From Chondrus crispus (lineage: Eukaryota; Rhodophyta; Florideophyceae; Gigartinales; Gigartinaceae), in the NCBI RefSeq assembly GCF_000350225.1, contig NW_005179002.1:1-41616 (forward strand): a DNA stretch of 41,616 nt. The letters run 5' to 3'. Under the pieces are notes generated by a model. That model was not told the origin of the DNA, made no database searches, and saw only the letters and a program-made list of their open reading frames with translations. This document shows, one piece after another, positions 27,841-36,613 of the stretch. Every line of letters begins with the position of its first letter. The stretch's first letter is position 1. A program made the translations under genes and the position numbers.

Positions 27841-29094
27841 ATGCCTGACGTGCGGTGGGTCTCGATGGAAGCTAAACGCGCACCGCTTTCCGGAATGGAG
27901 ATGCTGGATGGCGAGTGCCGCGTTCAGATACACAGTGGCTCCCGGGTGGTGTCAGTGACAAAGGAGGCACTGATGAGGAGTGTGCGATTGCCCCGCGAAG
28001 TTTGTGGCGAGCTCTGGGATTGGCTGTCGTTGCGCCGTGGTCGCTTTTTCACCGAAAGAATGCTCGAGGAACTCGGGTTCTTGAGCCTTTGGGGTTCTCG
28101 GCTGATGGACCCCGGGGCTGACCAAACGGACTACACTATCCGGCGTATTGTGTTTTCGTCCGGGAAGGACATACGGTTTGGCAAGCGGGGGTTCCTTGCC
28201 TCAGCAGACGACCGCGGGGGACATCGCTCCTTCTGGCCCATCGACTTCTACACCATGAAGTCGCACAGGGCCGTGAGTAGCTTGGAGCAGATGATGGAGT
28301 TGAGCAGTGAGGTCGAGTCTGACTTGGAGGTGAAGGAAAACGGGAGCGGCTTGCAAGTGGAGATAGTTTTTGATGCTCACGCCGAGGCGCGATATTTGGA
28401 CAATCTGCAACGAGCTTGCACTCCCCGGATGGACCACTTCTTCAGACTTCGATGCCCCGGTGCTCGCGGGGATTCGGCTGCAACGCTCCACCGCCGTACG
28501 AACGTTCCCAGCTTCGTGTTCTCTCCACGTGACCAGTGTCTCCGAGCCGCGATCGGGAATGGACTATACGCGCTGGCTGGAGAAGTGGCTGCACTAGCCA
28601 TGATGAATATCCATCCGATGCCAGCCGTGAGCGTCGCCCAAGCTGGAGCGTGGCTCGAACAGCGGTTGGGCTCTTACCGCCTGGAAAAGGTTTCGATTCC
28701 GAAGCGTGTTGACGAAGAAGAGTGGTTGGCTTCCCAACGTGGTGGGATCTTCTTGTCCAGGTTAGGGGGAATGGACAGTTCAGGAGAAGAAATCGACCAT
28801 GTCGTCGTTCTGGATGCCAAAAGGCAGCTCGTGTATGATTGCACAGAGCGTTTTGCACTACAGATGGGCAAGGGAACCTTGAGCGCTTGTCTTGGTGATG
28901 GGGTCGACCTACTCGGCATTCCGGAGCTTCGTCGCCTCACCAAACAGCCAGTTGGGAAGCGCAAGCGTCATGGTGGTGGTAGGAAAATATCCACCGAAGT
29001 TCAACGTAAGCGAAAGGATGTTTCGCGAAAGAAGAAGCCCTTTACCACTGGTTCCTCTCAGACAAGGAGGAGGATGGTAATCGATGAGCCGTAG
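27841..29094 (+). CDS. Antisense accessory protein of the copia element, cysteine-peptidase-like pattern
   Basis: A 417-aa product, opposite in strand to gag-pol, ending three bases from the RNase H stop. Not a standard retroelement protein. The N-terminal 140 residues (DVRWVSMEAKRAPLSG; LPREVCGELWDWLSLRRGRFF) are ordered but unrecognised. At 231-250 DQCLRAAIGNGLYALAGEVA places C233 at the start of a helix, as in papain-like folds. GGIFLSRLGG then EIDHVVVLDAKRQLVYDC (317-334) gives H320 in a strand followed by D325 and D333. The order Cys, His, Asp and the strand VVVLD...LVYD match C39/OTU/papain-like peptidases, a class I infer from pattern only. The tail (351-417) is strongly basic (KRKRHGGGRK, KRKDVSRKKKP), suggesting nuclear import or nucleic acid binding. 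Composition is even and codons look used, so it is probably a real gene. Confidence 0.8.
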   Translation: MPDVRWVSMEAKRAPLSGMEMLDGECRVQIHSGSRVVSVTKEALMRSVRLPREVCGELWDWLSLRRGRFFTERMLEELGFLSLWGSRLMDPGADQTDYTIRRIVFSSGKDIRFGKRGFLASADDRGGHRSFWPIDFYTMKSHRAVSSLEQMMELSSEVESDLEVKENGSGLQVEIVFDAHAEARYLDNLQRACTPRMDHFFRLRCPGARGDSAATLHRRTNVPSFVFSPRDQCLRAAIGNGLYALAGEVAALAMMNIHPMPAVSVAQAGAWLEQRLGSYRLEKVSIPKRVDEEEWLASQRGGIFLSRLGGMDSSGEEIDHVVVLDAKRQLVYDCTERFALQMGKGTLSACLGDGVDLLGIPELRRLTKQPVGKRKRHGGGRKISTEVQRKRKDVSRKKKPFTTGSSQTRRRMVIDEP

Positions 29095-29097
29095 ATG

Positions 29098-31200
29098 CTA
29101 ATTAAACTGGATCCGCTTGGCCTTATCGAACATGCAAGGGTCCAGCACTCCATTCAGCATGACCTTGTTCAGCTTTCGGAACATTTCCAAGTTTCTCTTC
29201 GTCAAGGCGTCGGCAAGGTTCAGTTTGCCGGCAATCCACTGCATCGTAGCGATCTCTCCGTTTTCGAAGGAGTCTCGCATTCGTGCTACTGTGGGTCGGA
29301 GACGGTAATCTGTCCCTTCGTGGAGCGTCGTCACTGTTGAGTACAAGCCGTGCGAGTCAACCGTGAGGATAAACGGAAGCGGGACGTCCGATCCGTACAC
29401 TCGTTTGAGGCTCTCGGCCATTAGCGATCCACGGTCTGTTGACGTTGCTGCGGCAAGTATTTCAGCTCCAATTGACGAAAACGCCACTCGGGATTGCTTG
29501 CAGCTATGCCAATCAAGGACATGGTACACACCGGCACCCCCCGCAGGCAGGTATATCCCGGAGAGGTATCCGGTCTGCCCATATGAAGTGGAACCATGGC
29601 TAGCATCGGAGAAGCACAAATACGAAGGGTCCTTGTCTAGCATCGGGGGAGCACAGTACTTCAGCTGTGGAGTCAAGCCCCGCAGTTCGTTCAGAACCTT
29701 ACTGCCGTTAACCAAGTCAGAGACTCTTAGGTTGCCTACAGCTTGCTGGAGGTAGCTTGCTGCAAAAGAAGCCTGCGGGAGGACACCATGACCAAGGAAG
29801 TTGAGTGATCCTGCCAAGCCAAGGTACGACGTGAGTTCTTCCGTGGTGGCTCTTTCGTGGAACTGCTTTTTCCGTTCCCGAGACAGCGCCGGAAACTCGA
29901 TTTTCTCCATGTACTCTTTCATATCGATGTGCACTGTACCATCAGGGCCTTGCGAAATGTGGAGGCGATTGAAGATTAGCGGGCGGTCAACGACGAACCG
30001 GCCAACTTCAAATCGTTTTGCAAGGGCAGCATGGAAGTCGTTGACTTCTCTTGGTGAACCGACTACCAGGAAATCATCCACGACCTTGCAAATAGCAAGA
30101 GAAATATTACCTCCATCGCCGAACTTCATGAAGAGTTGTGGCATACCAGGGATGGGTACAATGTCTTGCCGAGACATCCAGCCTTCTATGGTCAGCTGCC
30201 AGAGTCTTCCAGACTCGACGATTCCATAGGCGGGCTTGAGAAGTCGCCACAGAATCCCTCGGGCCGCCCAACCTTTTGGTGGTCGAACATAGATGTCTCG
30301 AGAAAGGTAACCTCCCTGCAGGTACGCACCCTTAATGTCGATTGTGGCTATGACCATGTTCAAGACGGCGGCGATGGACAACACCAGTCGGATCACTGGG
30401 AATTGTGCAGTTGCAGAATCCTTCCGGAGACTCTCCTTATCTTTGTCGCGGTTGCCGTGAGGCACCATTCGACACTTTAGCCGGAGTTTGTCCTCTTCCC
30501 CATCGGTCTTCACTTGGAAGAAATGATGCGATGATATAATGTTGGCACCTCTAGGGATGGAACTCAACCTGACTTCTTCAAAGGCACCGTCGTAGTTATT
30601 CTTCTCTGCAGCTATGGCTTTGTCAAGCAGCCATCGGGGCACGAACTGCAGTTGAAATTCCGAAGCGGTTTTATCTCCGATGATCCCTTTTACTTGTCGC
30701 AGGACGTCCTGCTCCATGGACTGGAGTTCAAACGGCAGCTCCGGGGGAGGGGTGACTCTCACCTCACCAATGTCTTTCTCGGGACGAGGTGGGTCAAACG
30801 GTTTGTTGAGAGTGCCCTGTTGCCTTGCCGGATCTGAAAGAGTGACTTCTTCCTGCAGGGGTCTCTCAAGGTTGCGTGAGCTTGGAGACTTCTTAGTATT
30901 CGCAAAGAATGCAGGCAGTTCTTCGAATTACCTTGCGACATCTTCATCAGCATGTACTCTTGAGTCCTCTCCGTCTTTTCTGATCTCAAGAATGTCATCG
31001 TGTAGAGGAGGGTGGGCGTCGTTTCCCTCTTCCCACGGAAAGCTTGCTGGGAGATCATCCTCGGTCGGCAAAACTTGACTCCGGGACTCGGCGTTGTCAG
31101 TTTGATGCTGGTTCATCGCTGTAGTACAACGGCGCGAAGGCAATCGCACCACCGCTGCCGCCCCGGGATACAGTATGATGGGCTGTAAGCGCGAGAAGAA
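29098..31200 (-). CDS. pol: pol: reverse transcriptase and RNase H (one in-frame stop)
   Basis: Copia-type RT and RNase H. RT blocks: KCRMVPHGNRDKD, ATIDIKGAYLQG (catalytic Asp), KPAYGIVESGRLW, and CKVVDDFLVVG (usual YVDD, here VVDD). The RNase H blocks CFSDASHGS, GAEILAAAT, VDSHG and LADALTKRN supply the D-E-D-D residues. The open frame after the stop runs 30927-29098. The same frame is also open upstream, from 31296 to 30931, with acidic low-complexity sequence (NQHQTDNAESRSQ...), interrupted only by a TAA at 30928-30930. The start of 31200 given here is the candidate splice acceptor described among the findings; no strong ATG decides it. It ends tail to tail with the antisense gene. Confidence 0.88.
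30928..30930 (-). other. In-frame TAA within the RT frame
   Basis: The frame reads ...VHADEDVAR, TAA, FEELPAFFA... and stays open for about 120 codons before and 610 after. It is either a nonsense mutation in this copy or a programmed site. Confidence 0.85.
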
Positions 31201-31687
31201 CTGTAAGGAGTTATATTTACAGCACACGGCCGGTGCGGAGTACAGTGGTACCCCGTTGGTTACACGTGTAGGATCCGAACGGTAAGTAATTAGTAATTAG
31301 TAGTTAATGGCACAAATTAGCCAATTTAGCACAGTAGCTGGTATACAGTAAGTAACAGCTACTGTAGCGGGACAGGTGTCCTGGCGTCCCACTTAGGGGT
31401 TAAGACCGGGGGCACCTGCCCCGTTCCAGTAAACGGAGGCAGACTCGCCTCCCTTCCCTTTACGGCTTTTTGCTAACTCCGTCCGGTTTTACCTCTAAGT
31501 CTCAGGCTTCTAACCCGTGACCGGCCGTCCGGATCTGACACCACCGACCGGCTGCGCGTCACCGGCCACGTGAGCCTTCCCTCTTTTCGAGTCCTTCCGT
31601 ACGGTTCGCGCTCGCGTGGGTTACCCAGCGTCGCGCGCTCCCTTACCTCTAACCCCCCCTCGTTCCGAGTGGTCGGGACGAAGGTAG
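31201..31687 (-). other. Non-coding gap between integrase and RT frames; possible intron
   Basis: About 490 bp without a long frame on the element strand, in a place where copia polyproteins are normally continuous. Minus-strand signals: GTATAA directly after ...EVAIV codons (31693), TACTAAT twice near 31285-31302, and acceptor CTCCTTACAG ending at 31201. The phases fit: the integrase side ends on a codon boundary and 31200 begins a codon in the RT frame. The heptamer AGTTATA occurs at 31209-31215 and 31686-31692, which would also fit a nested insertion. I cannot choose. Confidence 0.45.
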
Positions 31688-33391
31688 TTATACCACAATC
31701 GCTACCTCAGTGTCATCCGTATCAACGACGGCGTACGACCGGGGGAAAACATAACCAATCTGGTTCAGATCCAACAGCAAGGGTGACCGTGGAGCTATGC
31801 GCACATCTTCATACGCAGCCCGAATTGGCTTTCCACGATGTTCCGGGTTATTTGAGACAATAACCATGTGCGGCTCGACTGCACGTACATACCCGGATTC
31901 CCATTTGCCAAACTTGACGTTGCGTTTGAAGTAGTAAACGAGGACGCCACGTCGAAGGTCTTCGGGAAGGACGGTGTTGGGTGACCGGCCCTTGTCAAGC
32001 ATCAAGAGGGCCCGACGGGCAACTTGCTCTTCGTGAGCAGCGATTATTTGGTCGGTCACAACACTTTTTGGGAGTCCAGCGATGGAAGGAGTATAGCCCC
32101 TAGCGAGTTCAAAGCTGCTCATTCTCTTGCTACCGTACAGTATGTTGCTCACATATGTTGCACGGGAAAGAACGTCGGACTTTTCCACTTCCACGTTGCG
32201 AGTCTGCATGAAGAACTGTGCATCTTTGGTCATCCTTTGGGCTATCAACCGGACCACCGCATTCTTGCTCTCAACCACCCCAAGCTTGTTGTGTCTTCGA
32301 GCAGGACGGGGCTGGAATTTGACCCCTGCATACTGCAAAAAGCCCTTGAACACGGAGTTATTGAACTCAGGGTCAGATGATACAACAGCTGGAGGACCGT
32401 GTACATCACACCACTTGTTATCGAACACACGGGATGCCTCGTCCATCTCTCGTGTAGTCATGAGTGAGGTAACGGAAAGCCCGGTGTGTACGTCGACGAT
32501 GTGGAGTATGGGCTGATTACTCAGCTCTGTGATGTACATGTAGTCTAGCTGAACGTGGTCGTTGAAAGATGAGAGGAGCTTTCCGAAAGAGACTTTTCTC
32601 GAGTTGGAAGGTCTTCCGGTGCTCTTGCAAGACGTACATTTCGATGCAACAGTGGTGAGGGCTTGCCTAAGAACTGAGGAGAGGATAGATCCTCGTTTGC
32701 ATAACTCGAGCATATCGTCAAGGGGCAAGTGGGAAGAGCCATGAAGCTTGAGCGCAAACCTCTTCGCCACCTTTCCGTCCATAAACTTGGTTCTTCCGAA
32801 ACGATGCCCCATTTGCTTCGACATGAGGGAGCGCAAAGATGCGAAGTACGTTTCGAAAGACGAAGTCTTTGAACGTATCACGAACAAGTACGTTCTCTTG
32901 GCGTCTTTATCTTCCGGGGAGATTTGTTCACTATATGTCTGAAGCACGACCTCTTTCTGTGAGAGGCCGCACACTCCAGGTGGTATGACAAGGGCGTTCT
33001 CTGGTCCGAGCAATCTTGACTTGTGGAGCACTTCGTTGCCGAGAAGGAGGAAGCCAATTCCCTTTGTGACGTAGAACGGAATTGTTATGTTTGTCCCGTA
33101 CATGTCCGTAACAGGCATATCCCATATGGCAACCACAAGCTCGGCTTCGCTACACTCCATTCCATATCCGTGATAGAATGGTTTGCAATCGAGCGGACGA
33201 ATGGATAGCTTGATTCCCATTTTCACGCAGAGTGTAGCCGCGGATTGGATGCCGCCGACACTCCTCGGACAGCCAACGTCTAAAATTGGATTGGGGTCCT
33301 CACGTGAGGAGAAGACGTCGGACTTGGCTCCCCGCCTGGAAACGAGACTTAGTTGTCTCTGCGTCCCAGACGGGAGCCTGGACGAAAAAAA
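31688..33391 (-). CDS. pol: pol: protease and integrase
   Basis: The frame enters from gag by -1 shift at 33385-33391. The protease has ILDVGCPRSVGG near its start, the place of the retropepsin D-[ST]-G; here the middle residue is Val. Integrase zinc domain: LHGSSHLP (HxxxxH type) and CTSC. Catalytic core: QLDYMYI (Asp), VVSSDPEFNN (Asp) and HNKLGVVESKN (Glu), giving D-D-E. The C-terminal part (RRGVLVYYFKRNVKFGKWESGYV, AYEDVRIAP) is the integrase C-terminal region. The frame stops with TAA at 31688-31690. The ATG at 33484 is also available, but the overlap with gag and slippery site favours a fusion product. Confidence 0.92.
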   Translation of the reverse strand, partial: FFSSRLPSGTQRQLSLVSRRGAKSDVFSSREDPNPILDVGCPRSVGGIQSAATLCVKMGIKLSIRPLDCKPFYHGYGMECSEAELVVAIWDMPVTDMYGTNITIPFYVTKGIGFLLLGNEVLHKSRLLGPENALVIPPGVCGLSQKEVVLQTYSEQISPEDKDAKRTYLFVIRSKTSSFETYFASLRSLMSKQMGHRFGRTKFMDGKVAKRFALKLHGSSHLPLDDMLELCKRGSILSSVLRQALTTVASKCTSCKSTGRPSNSRKVSFGKLLSSFNDHVQLDYMYITELSNQPILHIVDVHTGLSVTSLMTTREMDEASRVFDNKWCDVHGPPAVVSSDPEFNNSVFKGFLQYAGVKFQPRPARRHNKLGVVESKNAVVRLIAQRMTKDAQFFMQTRNVEVEKSDVLSRATYVSNILYGSKRMSSFELARGYTPSIAGLPKSVVTDQIIAAHEEQVARRALLMLDKGRSPNTVLPEDLRRGVLVYYFKRNVKFGKWESGYVRAVEPHMVIVSNNPEHRGKPIRAAYEDVRIAPRSPLLLDLNQIGYVFPRSYAVVDTDDTEVAIVV

Positions 33392-34662
33392 GCAGGAGAT
33401 TTGTACTCGTTCCCAGTGTTCCGGAAACGGTCGTTCCCAGTGGTTCTTCGTCTTTTCGCGTGATGGTCGGACGCTGAGCAGCACAGATCACCACGGAGGT
33501 GTCCCTGCTCACCACACTCCGCACAGGTGGTCCAGTAGGGGCGGGTTCCTACTTCTTCGTGAGGGCGCTTGCGTCTTCCTCTGGGCGGGTTCCGACTACG
33601 TCCACGAGCTCCATTGCGTACGACGTCATTATAGGCGAAGTTGTCGGATCCAGCTCCAGCAGCCTTATGCCCTACGGCGAGAAGTGCTTGTCGAACGTTG
33701 CGCTGCACGAGGCTTTCAACGTCCTTCATGCTCATCGGGGGACCTTGTGTTGACGTGAGGGTCAAGTTTCCAAGGACAGAAACGGCGTCATCTAAGTGAA
33801 GCTTGCAAGGCTTCGCCTTGGACAAGATGATACCCGCTACGGAATTATTAGGCGTTTCATCTTCCTGCGGATTGGTGTACAGTTTCTGAAATGCGTCCTG
33901 GATTTTCTTTCCTGTCCCTCGTGCTTGAGAGCGGTACTTACGGAGGGCATTCCGTAGACCATTTTCATCGTCTGTACGGAAGTACAACGGACCTTGGAGC
34001 TCTCCTGCGCTCTCAATAACAGACTTGAATTCGTCGAGATCTTTGGTGGAGAACGACTTCGTTGTTGGCGGATTCACTTCGACAGCCCGAGCTTCAGCCA
34101 ACGAAATTAACTGCAGCTTGGCATTAGTCAGAGTGCCCTCTTCGAGGTTGGCATTGTTCAACAAAGTGATTGCCAGGACTTCACCAATCTGGGAAGACGT
34201 CGAGGCGTTGGAATGCATAAGATGCTCCGCAGCCAGTCCTCGGAACCGTGACACGAAAACAGAGAGATCTTCGTTCTTCTTCCGGCGGCAGGTTGATACC
34301 TTGTGAAACGAGTTTATCAGCCTTGATACCATAGCAATCGTGGGGTCAATGGCGATGAGATTCACAATGTCTCGAACGGCTGCGACTTGATCGTTTTGTT
34401 TAAAATCGATCGTTCTTGCTGCCTGTGCTTCGTCAACAATTGACTGTTGAGCACTGGGCAAGCCACGCTCATAGAGCTGGCGCCCAAGGGTGGCGTACAC
34501 CGTGCCGTACACGCGATCCGTGCCACGCTCAGCGGCAGACTTTATAAGGTCTACCCAGCGAGCGATTTTCCGCCGCCAATCCTGAAGATCTCCATTCGGA
34601 TAGAAGAAGGGAGGGTCTAAACGGCTCTCGCGATCGCGGGCCGAACCACTCCCTGGGCCCAT
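33349..34662 (-). CDS. gag: gag of the copia element
   Basis: A 437-aa product from the ATG at 34662, only three bases after the 5' LTR. Nucleocapsid protein that packages element RNA. The central part (RRKIARWVDLIKSAAERGTDRVYGTVYATLG; SRLINSFHKVSTCRRKKNEDLSVFVSRFRGLAAEHL) has the helical UBN2-like gag pattern. One zinc knuckle lies in the C-terminal part, CAECGEQGHLRGDLC, with C-x2-C-x4-H-x5-C, one residue longer than the classic CCHC. It is preceded by Arg/Gly-rich sequence (RGRSRNPPRGRRKRP). The reading frame is also open into the LTR, but only as an extension upstream of this start. It overlaps the pol frame, separated by a -1 shift. Confidence 0.9.
   Translation of the reverse strand: MGPGSGSARDRESRLDPPFFYPNGDLQDWRRKIARWVDLIKSAAERGTDRVYGTVYATLGRQLYERGLPSAQQSIVDEAQAARTIDFKQNDQVAAVRDIVNLIAIDPTIAMVSRLINSFHKVSTCRRKKNEDLSVFVSRFRGLAAEHLMHSNASTSSQIGEVLAITLLNNANLEEGTLTNAKLQLISLAEARAVEVNPPTTKSFSTKDLDEFKSVIESAGELQGPLYFRTDDENGLRNALRKYRSQARGTGKKIQDAFQKLYTNPQEDETPNNSVAGIILSKAKPCKLHLDDAVSVLGNLTLTSTQGPPMSMKDVESLVQRNVRQALLAVGHKAAGAGSDNFAYNDVVRNGARGRSRNPPRGRRKRPHEEVGTRPYWTTCAECGEQGHLRGDLCCSASDHHAKRRRTTGNDRFRNTGNEYKSPAFFRPGSRLGRRDN
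33385..33391 (-). promoter_or_regulatory. U7 slippery heptamer for -1 frameshift, gag to pol
   Basis: Seven T on the minus strand, positioned as X_XXY_YYZ in the gag frame (GCT TTT TTT CGT). Slipping back one base enters the protease-integrase frame exactly. A possible hairpin CGTCCAG/CTGGGACG with one bulge lies right after it (33384-33362), before the gag stop at 33349. Confidence 0.75.
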
Positions 34663-34665
34663 AAC
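34653..34665 (-). other. Possible primer binding site overlapping the gag start
   Basis: After the LTR end the minus strand reads GTTATGGGCCCAGGGAG. A PBS usually starts with TGG, complementary to the tRNA CCA end; TGGGCCCAGG starts five bases after the LTR. If real, the PBS lies inside gag codons 1-5. Which tRNA would match is unknown. Confidence 0.35.
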
Positions 34666-34962
34666 TGTGGTAGGAATGTTAGTCTCGAGCGGAAGCTGAG
34701 GCTCGGTTTCCCTGAACGTGCGCAGCGGAGGGAGCAGAACGGAGGTGATCGAGCGAGGCGAAGCGAAAGGCCACAAAAGCCACCGGGGGTCTTGTCTCGT
34801 GAGTGCGTGAGTATCCCCCGGATTTCTAGTCCCTTTAATTTCCCTTTGATTTAAGTACCCGGTAAAATTCCCCTTTGTAATTTTGGGACCGGCGGCGCAC
34901 CGCCGCGGACACTGCCAGTCGCTTAGGGCTAGCGCTGTCCTCGCTGTACAGTGCCCACGACA
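34666..34962 (-). repeat. Right (5') LTR of the copia element
   Basis: 297 bp, 5' LTR for minus-strand transcription. It begins TGTCGTGGGCACTGTACAG on the minus strand and ends TACCACA. A TACTTAAAT word is a possible weak TATA. Right after it comes the target-site copy CCAGG. Confidence 0.97.
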
Positions 34963-34967
34963 CCAGG
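34963..34967. repeat. Right target-site duplication CCAGG
   Basis: Identical to the left copy; five bases is the usual size for copia integrases. Confidence 0.95.
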
Positions 34968-36001
34968 TTGCTCTCTACTCTCATTTTCATCAATGATGTG
35001 GGTGGATGTGGCAGAATTCATCCAGCAAACTGAACACGACCCTTAGATGTGCACAGCGGCAACGTAATCGAGGGGTCGTTTGACATAAGTTGTATCGGAG
35101 ACACGACGTCTAAAGGTAGCTCGTTGGTTCAATTTGGACCACAATCTCATCCTTGCGACTTCTCATATAGGACAATCGCAATCCATTGGAGTTGCAGTTT
35201 GGTTTGAGTTGTGGACGAAGTAAACATTTTTATGCGTCATGGGCAGTAGAATGTGTCACAAAATACGCTAGAGTTGGTTCAGGAAAGAACCATTCCATCG
35301 TTAGGACTTGTTTCATGACGCTTCTCTTTGTAATAAGTTTTCAATGAGACTGTGAATCTATGATTCCGCGATAGGTACAGCTTGACATCGAAACAACAGC
35401 GTGGGCTGCAACTCAGGTCAGATGAATCAAAAGCAGTAGGACTACGTTGCACGTGTTGGCTGACTTACGATAGTTACCAAGACCGTCCGTAGGAGAACTC
35501 TATCTCCTTTTCGTTCATCGAGTGTGCGTGAAATGATAACCCTCTTGGGAAATCGGTGAGAAGCTGGTGTTCCGCACTCAAATATGTTTGGAGATTCCGC
35601 GCTTCACTGATGTTCAATTTTGAGTTCAGTTACGGAGCCGCAATAGCAATATACAGTACATATGAGAGAAAATGCATCGAAACAAATACCAAAAAGTGAT
35701 GACACAGTGGGAGAAGAAGCAACTAAGAGGGCGATGGAAATGGTTCTTTGATTCTTGCGCAGCCCTGAACAGGTTGCAAAGCAAAAAAAGCGCCTAAATA
35801 GGTTCATTTATTTTGTGGATTTATGAGCTTTGAAATTGGGGATCAAAGGGTTCATTCTGAAAGCCAGAAAAACAGTCCATACAGTAGGTTCCGTGCTTGG
35901 GACTCTGCCTCAAAACCCCATTCTCTTCGTCGCTCCGAAACGGTTTCCCGGTGGGTAGGGACACGGCGTGAAGTTCATTTGTCAATTCTGAACACGCCAT
36001 C
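34968..36001. other. Intergenic stretch between the retrotransposon and SMD1
   Basis: About 1 kb without a supported gene. TATACAGTACATATG near 35650 and ATACAGTAGG near 35880 belong to the recurrent TACAGTA family. No snRNA signature recognised. The last 180 bp precede the SMD1 ATG and should hold its promoter. Confidence 0.5.
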
Positions 36002-36373
36002 ATGAAGCTGGTACGATTTCTCGTGAAGCTGCGGAGCGAAACCGTGACGGTTGAATTGAAGAATGGCACCGTCGCGCACGGCACAGTTGTGGGTGTGGAT
36101 CATAGCATGAACATTCATCTCAAGGGTGTCAAGCTCGAACTACGCGGTCGCAACCCCACCAAGTTACAAGCTCTCTCAATCCGTGGCTCGACTGTGCGGT
36201 ATGTATTGCTTCCCGATTCCCTAGCCCTTGATTCGCTACTAGTCGACGATGGACTGCGACCACGACGAACGACAAATCCAGATCGCGCACCGGGTGTGGC
36301 TTCCGGCAGGATTGGAAGAGGGAGAGGCAGGGGGCGAGGACGAGGAGGCGGTCGTGGACGAGGAAGGCGCTAG
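36002..36373 (+). CDS. SMD1: Small nuclear ribonucleoprotein SmD1
   Basis: A 123-aa product, matching family length (about 119). SmD1 is one of seven Sm ring proteins on U1, U2, U4 and U5 snRNAs. Sm1 motif: [27 protein letters not shown] at 16-42. Sm2: [16 protein letters not shown] near 60-75. The C-terminal tail is Gly/Arg-rich ([19 protein letters not shown]), the site of symmetric arginine dimethylation and SMN-type assembly in other eukaryotes. Convergent with BRF1, 240 bp apart. Confidence 0.96.
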   Translation: MKLVRFLVKLRSETVTVELKNGTVAHGTVVGVDHSMNIHLKGVKLELRGRNPTKLQALSIRGSTVRYVLLPDSLALDSLLVDDGLRPRRTTNPDRAPGVASGRIGRGRGRGRGRGGGRGRGRR

Positions 36374-36613
36374 AACTGCATCACTGTACAACACAACCAT
36401 CGAGGCCGGCAGAGGTATTCTGCTTTGTATTCCTCTCTGTTTAGAATATCAAAGTCTACGATATTGGGCATAGAAAGAGGTTCAACTTTACATCGAAAAG
36501 GATCGCGGTTGTCTTTGTACATTGCGTTCGTTATTTACAGGCGCGGTGATAGTGATGGAGAGGACAGTCGTTGCGACCGCCAGTCCGCATCTTATACACA
36601 TAAACGCTTTCAC

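Larger units (their letters stand above)
26967..34962 (-). mobile_element. Complete Ty1/copia LTR retrotransposon with an antisense accessory gene
   Basis: A 7,996-bp element flanked by 5-bp CCAGG at 26962-26966 and 34963-34967. Two 297-bp LTRs (TG...CA ends) differ at two bases. Coding order on the minus strand is gag, protease, integrase, reverse transcriptase, RNase H, the Ty1/copia order. Integrase precedes RT, so it is not Gypsy-type. A 417-codon gene runs on the plus strand between RNase H and the 3' LTR, which a standard copia element lacks. The almost identical LTRs mean recent insertion. Autonomy is uncertain because of one in-frame stop in the RT frame and a non-coding gap after integrase. 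Confidence 0.95.

Noticed and set aside
27252..27848. 198-codon plus-strand frame between LTR and antisense gene
   Set aside because: Low-complexity Pro/Ala/Arg/Ser, starts inside the LTR, parallels a C-rich leader.
30759..31058. 99-codon frame overlapping the RT frame, and a 79-nt candidate intron (GTAATT...CTGCAG) removing the TAA
   Set aside because: Splicing 79 nt would shift into a frame that soon stops; the unspliced RT frame continues openly, so a lone stop is simpler.
31202..31697. Solo LTR (TGTAAGG...CCACA) in the integrase-RT gap
   Set aside because: TG...CA ends can be found, but the flanking five bases (AGAAC and ATCGC) do not match, so no target-site duplication supports it.
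33183..33758. 191-codon plus-strand frame over gag/pol
   Set aside because: Antisense shadow of the gag-protease region, no homology pattern, unlike the 417-codon antisense gene.
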